Below, piece by piece: positions 23,859 to 33,489 of a DNA stretch of 55,589 nt. The notes below the pieces were generated by a model. The model was not told the origin of the DNA. It saw only the letters and a program-made list of their open reading frames with translations, and did not search any database. Location: NCBI RefSeq assembly GCF_008042045.1, contig NZ_RDBP01000037.1, forward strand, positions 187,949-243,537, given 5' to 3'. Within the stretch, counting starts at the first letter, position 1, and every line of letters begins with the position of its first letter. The position numbers were made by a program, and so were the translations under genes. This stretch comes from Streptomyces sp. T39 (GTDB lineage: Bacteria > Actinomycetota > Actinomycetes > Streptomycetales > Streptomycetaceae).

Positions 23859-25817
23859 CTAGAGTCCCTTGATCTTGATGACGATCTCACTGCCCTCGGG
23901 GGCCTGGTCGCCGCCCGTGACGGACTGGCCCTCGACCGTGTCGCCGAGGAACGGGAACTTCTTCTCGACCTTCACGGTGAAACCGGCGTCCTCCAGGGCG
24001 GCGGTGGCGTCGTCCACGCTGTCGCCCACCACGTCCGGGACGGCGACCAGCCGCGGGCCCTTGGAGAGCGTCAGGGTGATGGTGTCGCCGCCCGCGAGAC
24101 GGGTGCCCTCCGCGGCCGACTGGCGGGCGACCGTCCCGGCCTCCCCGGCGGAGTGGACGCGCGCCTCGGCGATCACCACCTTCAGCCCGGCCCCTTCCAG
24201 CTCCTCGGTCGCGGCCTCGGCCGGTTCGCCCGTCACGTCGGGGACCTCGACCGGGGCGCCCCGGCTGACCACGAGCGCGACCGCCGAGTCCGGACTGCGG
24301 CTGCTGCCGGACTCCGGGTCGGTGCGGATCACCGACCCCTGCTGCACCGTCTCGTCGAACTCCCGTGTCACCACACCCGGTGCGAGCCCCGCCTTGCGCA
24401 GCTCGCGCCGGGCATCGGCGAGCGGACTGCCGGACACGTCGGGGACCGTCACGATCCGGGGGCCGCGCGAGACGATCAGCGTCACCGAGCCGTTGCCGCG
24501 GATGCGCTCGTTGGTGCCCGGGTCGCTGTTGATCACCGATCCGCGGGGCACCGACTCGCTGAACTCCTGCCGTACCGTCCGCACCTCCAGCCCGGCCGCG
24601 TCCAGCCGGCCGCGGGCGTCGGTCTCGGTCTTGCCGATCAGGGCCGGCACCCGTGTGAACTGTCCCGAGTTGATGTACCAGACACCGGTGCCGATCCCCA
24701 GCACGGCGACGACGGCGATCACCAGCGCCAGCACCCCGCGCCGGTGCGCGAGCGCGCCGAAACCGGGCAGGACGCGGCGCGGCGGCCGGGGCGGCGCGGC
24801 GGCCGCCGGCGGGACGGTGAGCCGGGCGGTGTGCCGGACCCCGGGCTCCTCACGGGGCACGGCGCGCGGCAGCACGTCCGTCCGCTCGTCCTCCTGGGGC
24901 GCCGGCCGGACGTCGGCGTCCTGGGGGTGCCCCGCCGGGAGCGCGTGCGGCGGCACCGCGTCGAGCTGCGCCTCGCCGATTGCCGCACGCGCCGCGCGGG
25001 CCTGCGCCAGCAGCGCGACCGCGTCGTGCGGGCGGACCTCGGGATTGCGGGCGGTGGCGCTCGCCACCAGCTCGTCCAGCTCGACGGCCAGGCCGGGGAA
25101 AGCGGCGGAGGGGGCCGGGACGTCCTCGTTGAGGTGCCGGTAGAGCACCTGGGCCGGGGTGTCCCCGCCGTGCGGCTTGCCACCGGTCAGCATCTCGTAC
25201 AGCACCACGCCGCAGGCGTAGACGTCGGCACGGGTGTCGGCCGTGCCGTACTCGATCTGCTCCGGGGCCAGGTAGGAGACCGTCCCGAGGACCGTGCCCG
25301 ACGTGTTCGTCACCGAGTCCACCGCGCGGACGAGGCCGAAGTCGGCGACCTTCACCCGGCCGTCGTCCCCGATCAGCACGTTCTCCGGCTTCATGTCGCG
25401 GTGCACGAACCCGGCCCGGTGGGCCGCGCCCAGCGCGGCGAGCACCGGCTCCAGGATGTCCAGCGCGGCCCGCGGCGGCAGCGCGCCGCGCTCGCGCAGC
25501 ACGTCCCGCAGGGTGCAGCCCTCGACGTACTCCATGGCCAGATAGACGTACGCGCCCTCGGCGCCCTGGTCGAAGACGCCCACCACGTTGGGGTGCGCCA
25601 GCCGGGCGACGGACTTGGCCTCGCGGATGAACCGTTCGACGAAGGTCGCGTCCGCGGCCAGCTCGGGGTGCATCACCTTCAGCGCGAGCACGCGGTCGAG
25701 GCGGGTGTCGACGGCCCGGTAGACCGTGGCCATCCCGCCGACGGCGATGCGCCCCTCGACGCGGTAGCGGCCGTCGAGCAGCTGCCCGACGAGGGGGTCC
25801 TTGAGGGTCGTGTCCAC
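23859..25817 (-). CDS. Ser/Thr protein kinase with four PASTA repeats
   Basis: A 652-residue PknB-type membrane kinase. The kinase domain has the Gly loop VGGMATVY (26-33), Lys47, HRDMKPEN with catalytic Asp141 and DFG at 159-161. A Pro-rich linker follows, then one transmembrane helix (about 365-385), then four extracellular PASTA modules (each starting VPxVxG/VPALIG) that bind muropeptides or lipid II. It is not in the cell-division cluster where PknB often sits, so it is a second PASTA kinase locus. Nfo follows directly. Confidence 0.94.
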   Translation of the reverse strand: MDTTLKDPLVGQLLDGRYRVEGRIAVGGMATVYRAVDTRLDRVLALKVMHPELAADATFVERFIREAKSVARLAHPNVVGVFDQGAEGAYVYLAMEYVEGCTLRDVLRERGALPPRAALDILEPVLAALGAAHRAGFVHRDMKPENVLIGDDGRVKVADFGLVRAVDSVTNTSGTVLGTVSYLAPEQIEYGTADTRADVYACGVVLYEMLTGGKPHGGDTPAQVLYRHLNEDVPAPSAAFPGLAVELDELVASATARNPEVRPHDAVALLAQARAARAAIGEAQLDAVPPHALPAGHPQDADVRPAPQEDERTDVLPRAVPREEPGVRHTARLTVPPAAAAPPRPPRRVLPGFGALAHRRGVLALVIAVVAVLGIGTGVWYINSGQFTRVPALIGKTETDARGRLDAAGLEVRTVRQEFSESVPRGSVINSDPGTNERIRGNGSVTLIVSRGPRIVTVPDVSGSPLADARRELRKAGLAPGVVTREFDETVQQGSVIRTDPESGSSRSPDSAVALVVSRGAPVEVPDVTGEPAEAATEELEGAGLKVVIAEARVHSAGEAGTVARQSAAEGTRLAGGDTITLTLSKGPRLVAVPDVVGDSVDDATAALEDAGFTVKVEKKFPFLGDTVEGQSVTGGDQAPEGSEIVIKIKGL

Positions 25818-25953
25818 GGGGAGAGTCTACGAGCCGGTACGGGAGCGGGGGACGGGCCGGTGAGCGCTGCGACGGAGCTGTGACAGGGGACGCTCCGGCC
25901 GTGACGGGGGACGCTCCGGCCGGGGCCGGGGAGCCCGGCGTCCGGGCCGGGAC

Positions 25954-26751
<798 letters not shown>

Positions 26752-26952
26752 TCAGCCCCCCTGCACCGCGGTCAGGACCTCGACCCGGTCGCCCTCGCCG
26801 AGCCGCGTCGCCGCCCACTCGCCGCGCGGCACCACGCTCTCGTTGACGGCCGCCGCCACACCCGAGGGGGCGGCGCTCAGCGCGGCCACGACCGCGTCCA
26901 GGGTGGTGCCGGAGGCGAGCTCCCTGGCTTCGCCGTTGACGGAGATGTTCAT
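26752..26952 (-). CDS. thiS: sulfur carrier protein ThiS
   Basis: A 66-residue ubiquitin-like protein ending in the required GlyGly, which is adenylated and thiocarboxylated to supply sulfur for thiazole synthesis. NGEARELASGTTLDAVV and PRGEWAATRLGEGDRVEVL are typical. Its start overlaps the thiO stop by 4 bp. Confidence 0.95.
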   Translation of the reverse strand: MNISVNGEARELASGTTLDAVVAALSAAPSGVAAAVNESVVPRGEWAATRLGEGDRVEVLTAVQGG

Positions 26953-28136
26953 ACGGGCTGTTCCTGTCGTACGGAGGGGATGCGCGGGAGACCGCCGGCG
27001 AACCGGCCCGGTCCGAACGGGCGTGCCTCGTCGGGCACGTCACCGTCGGCCAGGGCGGCGGCCATCACGTCACCGGTCACCGGGGTGAGCAGCACCCCGT
27101 TGCGGTAGTGGCCGGTCGCCAGCAGCAGGCCGGGCAGCGCGGTGAAGCCCAGCAGCGGCGCGTTGTCGGGGGACCCGGGCCGCAGTCCGGCCCGGGTCTC
27201 GGTGAGCGGCAGTTCGGTGATGCCGGGCACCAGTTCATGGGCGTCGCGGAGGAGTTCGTACACCCCGCCGGCGGTGACCGCGGTGTCCCAGCCGAGCTCC
27301 TCGCTGGTCGCGCCGACCACCAGCTCGCCCGACTCCCGGGGCACCAGGTACACCTGGCTGCCGCGCACCACGGCCCGCACGGTGCGCGAGAGGAACGGCG
27401 CGTACGCGGGCGGCACGGTCAGCCGCAGCACCTGGCCCTTGACGGGGCGCACCGGCGGCAGGACGTCGTCGGGCACGCCCGCGAGCCGGCCGCTCATGCT
27501 GCCGCCCGCCAGGGCCACCTGCCCGGCTGCCACCCGGGTGCCGTCCGCCAGCACCGCGCCGGCGGCCCGGCCGTGCTCCACCGTCAGCCGCTGCGCCCAG
27601 TCGCGCAGAAGGACGACCCCGGCCCGCTCGCAGGCCGTGACCAGCGCCGAGGCGAGCAGCCGGGGATCCACCTGGTGGTCCCCGTCGACCCGCAGGCCGC
27701 CGCGCACCCCCGGCGCGAGCATCGGTTCGAGCCGGCGGCACTCGCGGCCGCTGAGCCAGGTGGACTCCAGTCCCGACCGGGTCTGGAGGGCGTGCAGCTC
27801 CCGCAGATGCGCGCGGTCGTCCGCGTCGAGCGCCACCGCGAGCGTGCCGCATGCCCGGTAGCCGACGCCCCGGCCGCTCGCCTCCTCCAGCTCCGCAACG
27901 AAGTCCGGGTAGCGGCGCGCCGATTCGAGGTTGAGGGCGAGCAGCGTCTGCTCCCCGTAGTGGAGTTCGGTGACCGCGGCCAGCATGCCGGCGGCCACCC
28001 TCGCGGCCCCGCCGCCCGGCTCCGGATCGGCGACATGGACCGTGAGCCCGCGCTGCGCCGCCCGCCAGGCCGTCACGAGGCCGATGATGCCGCCCCCCAC
28101 GACCAGGACGTCCGGCTGGTTCGCTGTACGGGACAT
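26949..28136 (-). CDS. thiO: glycine oxidase
   Basis: A 395-residue FAD-dependent oxidase that converts glycine to the dehydroglycine used by ThiG. The N-terminal dinucleotide motif VLVVGGGIIGLVTAWRAA binds FAD; LATGHYRNGVLLTPVTGD near the C terminus is typical of ThiO/DadA. First gene of the operon. The ATG at 28136 lies 16 nt downstream of the riboswitch, which sets the start and the regulation; the longer open frame would read through the riboswitch. Confidence 0.95.
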   Translation of the reverse strand: MSRTANQPDVLVVGGGIIGLVTAWRAAQRGLTVHVADPEPGGGAARVAAGMLAAVTELHYGEQTLLALNLESARRYPDFVAELEEASGRGVGYRACGTLAVALDADDRAHLRELHALQTRSGLESTWLSGRECRRLEPMLAPGVRGGLRVDGDHQVDPRLLASALVTACERAGVVLLRDWAQRLTVEHGRAAGAVLADGTRVAAGQVALAGGSMSGRLAGVPDDVLPPVRPVKGQVLRLTVPPAYAPFLSRTVRAVVRGSQVYLVPRESGELVVGATSEELGWDTAVTAGGVYELLRDAHELVPGITELPLTETRAGLRPGSPDNAPLLGFTALPGLLLATGHYRNGVLLTPVTGDVMAAALADGDVPDEARPFGPGRFAGGLPRIPSVRQEQPV

Positions 28137-28151
28137 GGGCGTCCAACCCCT

Positions 28152-28240
28152 CCCTTCGCCGGCATGACCCGGATCAGGTTCGTACGGTCGGAGGCCGGTC
28201 AGCCTCCCTCTCAGCCCGGTGCGTCCGGGCTCCCGCGAGT
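28152..28240 (-). promoter_or_regulatory. TPP riboswitch upstream of thiO
   Basis: Read on the minus strand, the region contains GGGCTGAGAGGGAGGC, then ACCTGATCCGGGTCATGCCG and GCGAAGG, the conserved CUGAGA and ACCUGAUC...GGUAAUGCCAGCGAAGG-type elements of the thiamin pyrophosphate aptamer. It lies directly before the thiO start, so TPP would lower translation or transcription of thiOSG. Confidence 0.93.
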
Positions 28241-28290
28241 GTTCTACGGTGGCCACCCTAACCCCCCGGCGCACGGCTCAGTAAGGGAGC

Positions 28291-28309
28291 CGCCCCCGTC
28301 GCGGGGGCG
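28291..28309. terminator. short GC hairpin between riboswitch and the + strand gene
   Basis: CGCCCCCG (28291-28298) and CGGGGGCG (28302-28309) form an 8-bp stem with a 3-nt loop, 23 bases before the start of the small beta protein gene. It could be an insulating or leader structure. Confidence 0.4.
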
Positions 28310-28332
28310 CGTACGGCACAGGAGGTCCCCCC

Positions 28333-28674
28333 GTGGTGAGATCGCTCGACGGCCTGGTGATGGCACCGGTCGAGGACCAGGCCCCGGGCCAGGTCGGCAC
28401 CCGCACCCGCTTCACGTACCACGAGCGGGACGGCCGTGTCTGGGCCGAGTACGAGGGCGGCGACATCGTCCACGGGCACCTGGTCGGCACCCGCGAGGGC
28501 GACCGGCTCGACTTCCGCTACGTGCAGTTGAAGACCGACGGCACCACCTCCGGCGGGCACTGCGTCTCCGCCGTCGTGGCACTGCCCGACGGCCGCGTCC
28601 GGCTGGAGGAGACCTGGGAGTGGGAGTCGCAGCCGGGCAGCGGCACCAGTGTCGTCGAGCAGACGGCCTCCTGA
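28333..28674 (+). CDS. small conserved beta-rich protein
   Basis: A 113-residue protein predicted to be nearly all beta strands, with motifs TRTRFTYHERDGRVWAEYEGG and DFRYVQLKTDGTTSGGHC read in segments. Similar proteins are sometimes labelled N-acetylglutamate synthase in Streptomyces genomes, but no GNAT acetyltransferase motif is visible, so I do not adopt that name. A lipocalin-like fold is possible. AGGAGG precedes the GTG start. Confidence 0.8.
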   Translation: MVRSLDGLVMAPVEDQAPGQVGTRTRFTYHERDGRVWAEYEGGDIVHGHLVGTREGDRLDFRYVQLKTDGTTSGGHCVSAVVALPDGRVRLEETWEWESQPGSGTSVVEQTAS

Positions 28675-28777
28675 TGACCCGTCGGGTCCACCGGGCCTCC
28701 CGTTCCGGTCCCGGCCCGCTCGCGTGCCCCGGAAGCCGGTCCTGCCCGATCCCCACCGAAGACCCTAGGGTGGCCGG

Positions 28778-30016
28778 GTGAGCGAGCGAATCGGCGGGAC
28801 CCCGGAGCGCGACGGCCGGACGGTGGTCGTCGTCGGTGCCGGCATGGCGGGGGTGCAGACGGCGGTCGCCCTGCGGGAGGCCGGCTTCAGCGGACCGGTC
28901 ACCGTCATCGGCGCCGAGCCCCACCAGCCCTACGACCGCCCGCCGCTGTCCAAGGCGGTCCTGCTCGGCACCGCGGAGGGCTCCGCCTTCGACGTCGACT
29001 TCGACGACCTCGGCGTCGGGCTGCGGCTCGGCTGCGAGGTCACCGGCGTGCGCCCCGCCGACCACGAGGTGGACACGGAGGCCGGACCCGTCCCGTACGA
29101 CGTGCTGGTCCTCGCCACCGGCGCCTCCCCCGTCGCCCTGCCGGGGGCGGAGGGCGTGCCCGGCGTCCACCTGCTGCGCACCCTCGACGACGCCGCCCGG
29201 CTGCGGCCCGTGCTCGAACGGCGGCACGACATCGTGGTGGTCGGGGCCGGCTGGATCGGCGCCGAGTTCGCGACCGCCGCCCGGGAGGCGGGCTGCGCGG
29301 TCACGGTGGTCGAGGCCGCCGGACGCCCGCTGGCCGGGGCTCTGCCCGCCGAGGTCGTCGCGCCGATGACCCGCTGGTACGCCGACGCCGGGGTGACCCT
29401 GCTGACCGGGGAGCGCGTGGTCGCCGTGACCGGGGACGCGGTCGTGCTCGGGTCGGGGCGCACCCTCCCGGCGGAGGCGGTCGTGGTCGGCATCGGGGCG
29501 CGTCCCGCGACGTCGGCGCTGGCGGGCAGCGGCATCGAGGTGGGTCCGGACGGGGCGATCGTCGCCGACGAGCGGCTGAGGACCTCCGCGCCGGACGTCT
29601 ACGCCGTGGGCGACTGCGCCTCCTACCCGTCCGCTCGCTACGGCCGACGGCTGCTCGTGCACCACTGGGACAACGCGCTCCAGGGGCCCCGGACGGTCGC
29701 GGCCGACATCACCGGCGGCGGGGCGGGGGCCGAGGCGTACGACCCGGTGCCCTACTTCTGGTCCGAGCAGTTCGGCCGCTTCGTGCAGTACGCGGGCCAT
29801 CACCCGGCCGGCGACACCCTGCTGTGGCGGGGCGACCCGTCCGGCGACGCCGGCTGGTCCGTCCTGTGGCTGCGCGGGGGCGCCCTGGCCGCCCTGCTCA
29901 CTGTCGACCGGCCGCGCGATCTCGCCCAGGGCCGCAGGCTCCTCGCCTCGGGCGCGCCGCTTGACCCGGTCCGCGCCGCCGATCCGTCGGTCCCGCTCAA
30001 GGCCGCCGTCGTCTGA
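28778..30016 (+). CDS. FAD-dependent ferredoxin reductase-like oxidoreductase
   Basis: A 412-residue pyridine nucleotide-disulfide oxidoreductase without the redox disulfide. FAD motif VVVVGAGMAGVQTAVALRE near residue 10, DRPPLSKAVL, LVLATGASPVALPG, NAD-binding IVVVGAGWIGAEFATAARE near 150, and VYAVGDCASYPS. The C-terminal reductase domain (HHWDNALQGP, PYFWSEQFG) matches rubredoxin/ferredoxin reductases that serve P450s or dioxygenases. No ferredoxin gene is adjacent, so its partner is unknown. Confidence 0.92.
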   Translation: MSERIGGTPERDGRTVVVVGAGMAGVQTAVALREAGFSGPVTVIGAEPHQPYDRPPLSKAVLLGTAEGSAFDVDFDDLGVGLRLGCEVTGVRPADHEVDTEAGPVPYDVLVLATGASPVALPGAEGVPGVHLLRTLDDAARLRPVLERRHDIVVVGAGWIGAEFATAAREAGCAVTVVEAAGRPLAGALPAEVVAPMTRWYADAGVTLLTGERVVAVTGDAVVLGSGRTLPAEAVVVGIGARPATSALAGSGIEVGPDGAIVADERLRTSAPDVYAVGDCASYPSARYGRRLLVHHWDNALQGPRTVAADITGGGAGAEAYDPVPYFWSEQFGRFVQYAGHHPAGDTLLWRGDPSGDAGWSVLWLRGGALAALLTVDRPRDLAQGRRLLASGAPLDPVRAADPSVPLKAAVV

Positions 30017-30147
30017 CGGGGCGGTGCCCCGGCGCCGCCCGCCCGCCCCGGCGCCGACCGCCCGCGTCGGGGCCGACCGGCGGATCGGGCGCCCGCTCGG
30101 AGGCCGTCGGGTACCGACTGTCCGTCCAGGATGGCAGGCTTGTTCCC

Positions 30148-30513
30148 GTGACCGAGATTGACGCAAAGACCGATGCTCTCGTCCCCGCCTGGCTCCACCT
30201 GCCCGACATCGCCGAAATGCTCGATGTCGAGGTGACGCGCGTGCGGCAGCTGGTCAAGGAGGGCCAGCTGATCGCCGTCCGCCGTGGTGAGAACCGGACG
30301 CTCCAGGTGCCCGCCGCCTTCATCGACGGCACCAAGGTGGTCAAGGGTCTCGCCGGGACCCTGACGCTGCTGCGGGACGACGGCTTCACCGACGAAGAGA
30401 TGCTGGAGTGGCTCTTCACTCCCGACCCGACCCTGCCGGGCACCCCCGCGCAGGCCCTCGGCGAGAATCGCGGCACGGAGGTGAAGCGCCGGGCGCAGGC
30501 GCTCGCCGTCTGA
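30148..30513 (+). CDS. Rv2175c-like DNA-binding protein
   Basis: A 121-residue protein with an N-terminal winged helix-turn-helix (WLHLPDIAEMLDVEVTRVRQLVKEGQ) and a C-terminal helical tail (DDGFTDEEMLEWLFTPDPTLPG). It resembles M. tuberculosis Rv2175c, whose gene lies next to the kinase PknL that phosphorylates it. Here a Ser/Thr kinase gene lies about 4.3 kb away. GTG start. Confidence 0.87.
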   Translation: MTEIDAKTDALVPAWLHLPDIAEMLDVEVTRVRQLVKEGQLIAVRRGENRTLQVPAAFIDGTKVVKGLAGTLTLLRDDGFTDEEMLEWLFTPDPTLPGTPAQALGENRGTEVKRRAQALAV

Positions 30514-30621
30514 CACTCTGCCGCAGTTCCGTTCCGCACCACCGGAGCGCGGGTGCGGGCAGGCCTCCCGGCCGCCCGCGCCCGCGCTCCGTCCGCCGCA
30601 CCACCCCGGGGGGAAGCACCC

Positions 30622-31269
30622 ATGTCCGTGTCCCGTGAGCAGCTCGCCGACGCCCGTCTGTACCTGTGCACCGACGCCCGGAAGCGCCAGGGCGATCTGC
30701 CCGCCTTCCTGGACGCCGTGCTCGCCGGCGGCGTCGACATCGTGCAGTTGCGCGACAAGGGCATGGAGGCGGGGGAGGAGCTGGAGCACCTCCAGGTCCT
30801 CGCCGACGCCTGCCGCCGGCACGGCCGCCTCCTCGCGGTGAACGACCGGGCCGACGTGGCGCACGCCATCGGCTCCGACGTCCTCCATCTCGGGCAGGGC
30901 GACCTCCCGGTCCCCGCCGCCCGGGCGATCCTCGGCGACGGGGTGCTGATCGGCCGCTCCACCCACGCGGAGGCCGAGGTGGACAGGGCCGCCGCCGAGC
31001 CCGGCGTCGACTACTTCTGCACCGGCCCCTGCTGGCCCACCCCCACCAAGCCCGGCCGCCACGCCCCCGGCCTGGGCCTGGTGCGGTACGCGGCGTCGCT
31101 CGGCACCGGCCGGCCGTGGTTCGCGATCGGCGGGATCGACGCGGGCAACCTCGACGAGGTGCTGGACGCGGGGGCCCGCCGGGTCGTCGTCGTCCGGGCG
31201 ATCACCGAGGCGGACGACCCGGGGGCGGCGAGCGCGGAGCTGGCGAAGCGGATCAGGGCCCGGGTCTGA
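30622..31269 (+). CDS. thiE: thiamine-phosphate synthase
   Basis: A 215-residue TIM-barrel enzyme joining HMP pyrophosphate and thiazole phosphate to thiamine phosphate. Motifs [33 protein letters not shown] in parts, [17 protein letters not shown] and [10 protein letters not shown] are diagnostic. It is oriented opposite to thiOSG and shows no riboswitch of its own. GGGGGAAG precedes the ATG. Confidence 0.95.
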   Translation: MSVSREQLADARLYLCTDARKRQGDLPAFLDAVLAGGVDIVQLRDKGMEAGEELEHLQVLADACRRHGRLLAVNDRADVAHAIGSDVLHLGQGDLPVPAARAILGDGVLIGRSTHAEAEVDRAAAEPGVDYFCTGPCWPTPTKPGRHAPGLGLVRYAASLGTGRPWFAIGGIDAGNLDEVLDAGARRVVVVRAITEADDPGAASAELAKRIRARV

Positions 31270-31412
31270 TCCGCGGCGGCGGCCCCCTCGAAGGCCGCCC
31301 ACCGGGACCGTCAGGCCCTTCAGGTGTCTCACGGGTGTCCAAGGCGTGGACAACAGACCGGCAAACCATGACAAAAACCCCTGATCCGGTTGGGGGACCC
31401 GCCCCGCATGGC

Positions 31413-31418
31413 TAACCT
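31413..31418 (+). promoter_or_regulatory. candidate metF -10 element, leaderless
   Basis: TAACCT lies six bases before the metF ATG, with TTGGGG 17 bases further upstream as a weak -35. This implies a leaderless transcript. Confidence 0.45.
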
Positions 31419-31424
31419 GCCGTT

Positions 31425-32342
31425 ATGGCCCTCGGCACTGCTTCCACCAGGACGGATCGCGCGCGCACCGTGCGCGACATGCTCGCCACCGGCGAGACCA
31501 CGTATTCCTTCGAGTTCTACTCGCCCAAGAGCGACAAGGGCGAACGGAACCTGTGGAACGCGCTGCGCAGGGTCGAGGCGGTCGGGCCCGACTTCGTCTC
31601 CGTGACCTACGGCGCCGGTGGCTCCACCCGTGCCGGGACGGTGAAGGCCACCCAGAAGATCGCCTCCGACTCCACCCTCACCCCGGTCGCCCACCTCACG
31701 GCCGTCGGCCACTCGGTGGCCGAACTGCGGAACATGGTCGGCCAGTATGCGGACGCCGGTATCAGGAACATCCTCGCCGTGCGCGGTGATCCGCCCGGTG
31801 ACCCGATGGCCGACTGGGTCAAGCACCCCGAGGGCGTCACCTACGCCGCCGAACTGGTCAGCCTCATCAAGGAGTCCGGCGACTTCTGCGTCGGCGTGGC
31901 CGCCTTCCCGGAGATGCACCCCCGCTCGGAGGACTGGGACACGGACATCCGGCACTTCGTCGACAAGTGCCGGGCCGGCGCGGACTACGCGATCACGCAG
32001 ATGTTCTTCAGCCCCGAGAACTATCTGCGGCTGCGTGACCGGGTCGTCGCCGCCGGCTGCGAGACCCCGATCATCCCCGAGATCATGCCCCTGACCAGCG
32101 TCCGGCAGCTCGAACGTTTCCCCCAGCTGAGCAACGCGCTGATCCCCGACGATCTGAAAGACAGGATCCTCGCGGTCAAGGACGACGCGGCCGCTGTACG
32201 CTCCATTGGCATCGAGTTCGCGACGGAGTTCTGCGCGAGGCTGCTTGCCGAGGGTGTCCCGGGGCTGCACTTCATCACGCTCAACAACTCCACGGCGACG
32301 CTCGAGATCTACGAGAATCTCGGACTGCACGAGCAGTTGTGA
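31425..32342 (+). CDS. metF: methylenetetrahydrofolate reductase
   Basis: A 305-residue FAD enzyme reducing 5,10-methylene-THF to 5-methyl-THF for methionine synthesis. Motifs [49 protein letters not shown] and [10 protein letters not shown] are typical. The ATG has no ribosome site and follows a -10-like TAACCT, so it is probably leaderless. Confidence 0.95.
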   Translation: MALGTASTRTDRARTVRDMLATGETTYSFEFYSPKSDKGERNLWNALRRVEAVGPDFVSVTYGAGGSTRAGTVKATQKIASDSTLTPVAHLTAVGHSVAELRNMVGQYADAGIRNILAVRGDPPGDPMADWVKHPEGVTYAAELVSLIKESGDFCVGVAAFPEMHPRSEDWDTDIRHFVDKCRAGADYAITQMFFSPENYLRLRDRVVAAGCETPIIPEIMPLTSVRQLERFPQLSNALIPDDLKDRILAVKDDAAAVRSIGIEFATEFCARLLAEGVPGLHFITLNNSTATLEIYENLGLHEQL

Positions 32343-32393
32343 CCGGCCGACTGCGCCCCGACCCGGGGCGGCGGCCGCTGGAGAGGGGCGGAC

Positions 32394-33260
32394 ATGGGCT
32401 GGACGGTCCTCTACATCGCGTTCGGCATCGTCGCGCTGTGGCTGCTGGGTGAGGTGCTCCTGCAGTACAAGGCGAGGCTGCGCTGGCGGTTGCTCGCGTT
32501 CGGCGGCTTCCTCCTGGTCGTCATAGGCGTCCTGCTGCCGTCGGTGCCGGTGATCGCCCTCGGCGCCGCCGCGTTCGCCGTGGGGCAGACGTACGTGACG
32601 CTGTCGTTCCGGCGCGGTTTCTCCACGGGCTGGGCGATCGGCGGCAAGCCCGGCGCGAGCAGGCGCCGCAGGTCCGGCGGACCGCAGGCGGAGCGGGAGC
32701 CGACGCTGGAGGTCTCGGACCTCTCCTACGAGCAGGACCCCGACGAAGGGCGCCCGGCCCCCGAGGCCCCCGAGGTGTACGAGCCGGAGCCGATGCCCGA
32801 CGACACGGGCCAGTACGGGATCTACTCGCCCCAGGCGTACGGCCAGGGCGACGCCCAGGGGCCGGACGGCGGCCAGGGCAGCGGGCACGCCTACGCGGGG
32901 GGCGCCGCGGGATACGGCGCGTACGACGCCTACGGCGACTACGGGCAGCAGCAGCCGGGTTACCAGGAGCCGGCTCCGGCGGCCTCGTACGACTACGGCG
33001 CCGGACAGCAGCACTACCCGGCCTACGACGATCCGTACGCGCAGGGCGGGCAGCAGCAGTACGCGGCCCAGGCCGGCTACTACGACGGCGGGGCCTACGC
33101 GGACCCCTACGCGCAGTACCCCGCCGACACCCCGCCGGGAGGCGTGTGGGTGCCGCAGCAGCGGGACAACGACCAGGGCGTCCCCCCGATGCCGCAGGGG
33201 CAGCCGTCCCCGTACGGCTACGACGCCGGCTACGACGAGCAGCAGCAGTACCGCTACTGA
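32394..33260 (+). CDS. membrane protein with Tyr/Gln/Gly-rich tail
   Basis: A 288-residue protein. Two or three hydrophobic helices fill residues about 1-65. The rest is low-complexity and hydrophilic, turning from acidic (about 95-140) into a Tyr-Gly-Gln-Asp-rich tail to the end (QQQPGYQEP-like and YDPYAQ-like units). The tail is likely disordered and prolonged in the cytoplasm. Function unknown; the tail resembles phase-separating or adaptor regions only in composition. Confidence 0.8.
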   Translation: MGWTVLYIAFGIVALWLLGEVLLQYKARLRWRLLAFGGFLLVVIGVLLPSVPVIALGAAAFAVGQTYVTLSFRRGFSTGWAIGGKPGASRRRRSGGPQAEREPTLEVSDLSYEQDPDEGRPAPEAPEVYEPEPMPDDTGQYGIYSPQAYGQGDAQGPDGGQGSGHAYAGGAAGYGAYDAYGDYGQQQPGYQEPAPAASYDYGAGQQHYPAYDDPYAQGGQQQYAAQAGYYDGGAYADPYAQYPADTPPGGVWVPQQRDNDQGVPPMPQGQPSPYGYDAGYDEQQQYRY

Positions 33261-33489
33261 GCGCACCGCTCCCGCCCGGGAGCGCGCCGGTCCCGGGCGC
33301 GGGGCATGACGGGGGGCGTGCTGCCTTCACCGGCCGGCCGCCGGCGGCCGTACCCTCCGGGCCGGCCGCGGGGCGCGGACGCGACCGGGGGCGGAGACGC
33401 CCGCCGACGGAACGCGGGGCGCGACCGGGCGGCCGCGACGCACACGCGGACCCGAAGGGGACGGCCCGGCGGCCACGCGCCTCCGCCGG

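Noticed and set aside
28333..28674. N-acetylglutamate synthase name for the small beta protein
   Set aside because: No GNAT motif is visible and the length (113 aa) is too short for that domain; the name would be inherited annotation.
30514..30621. TPP riboswitch before thiE
   Set aside because: The CUGAGA and ACCUGAUC elements are not found there; only the thiO leader has them.
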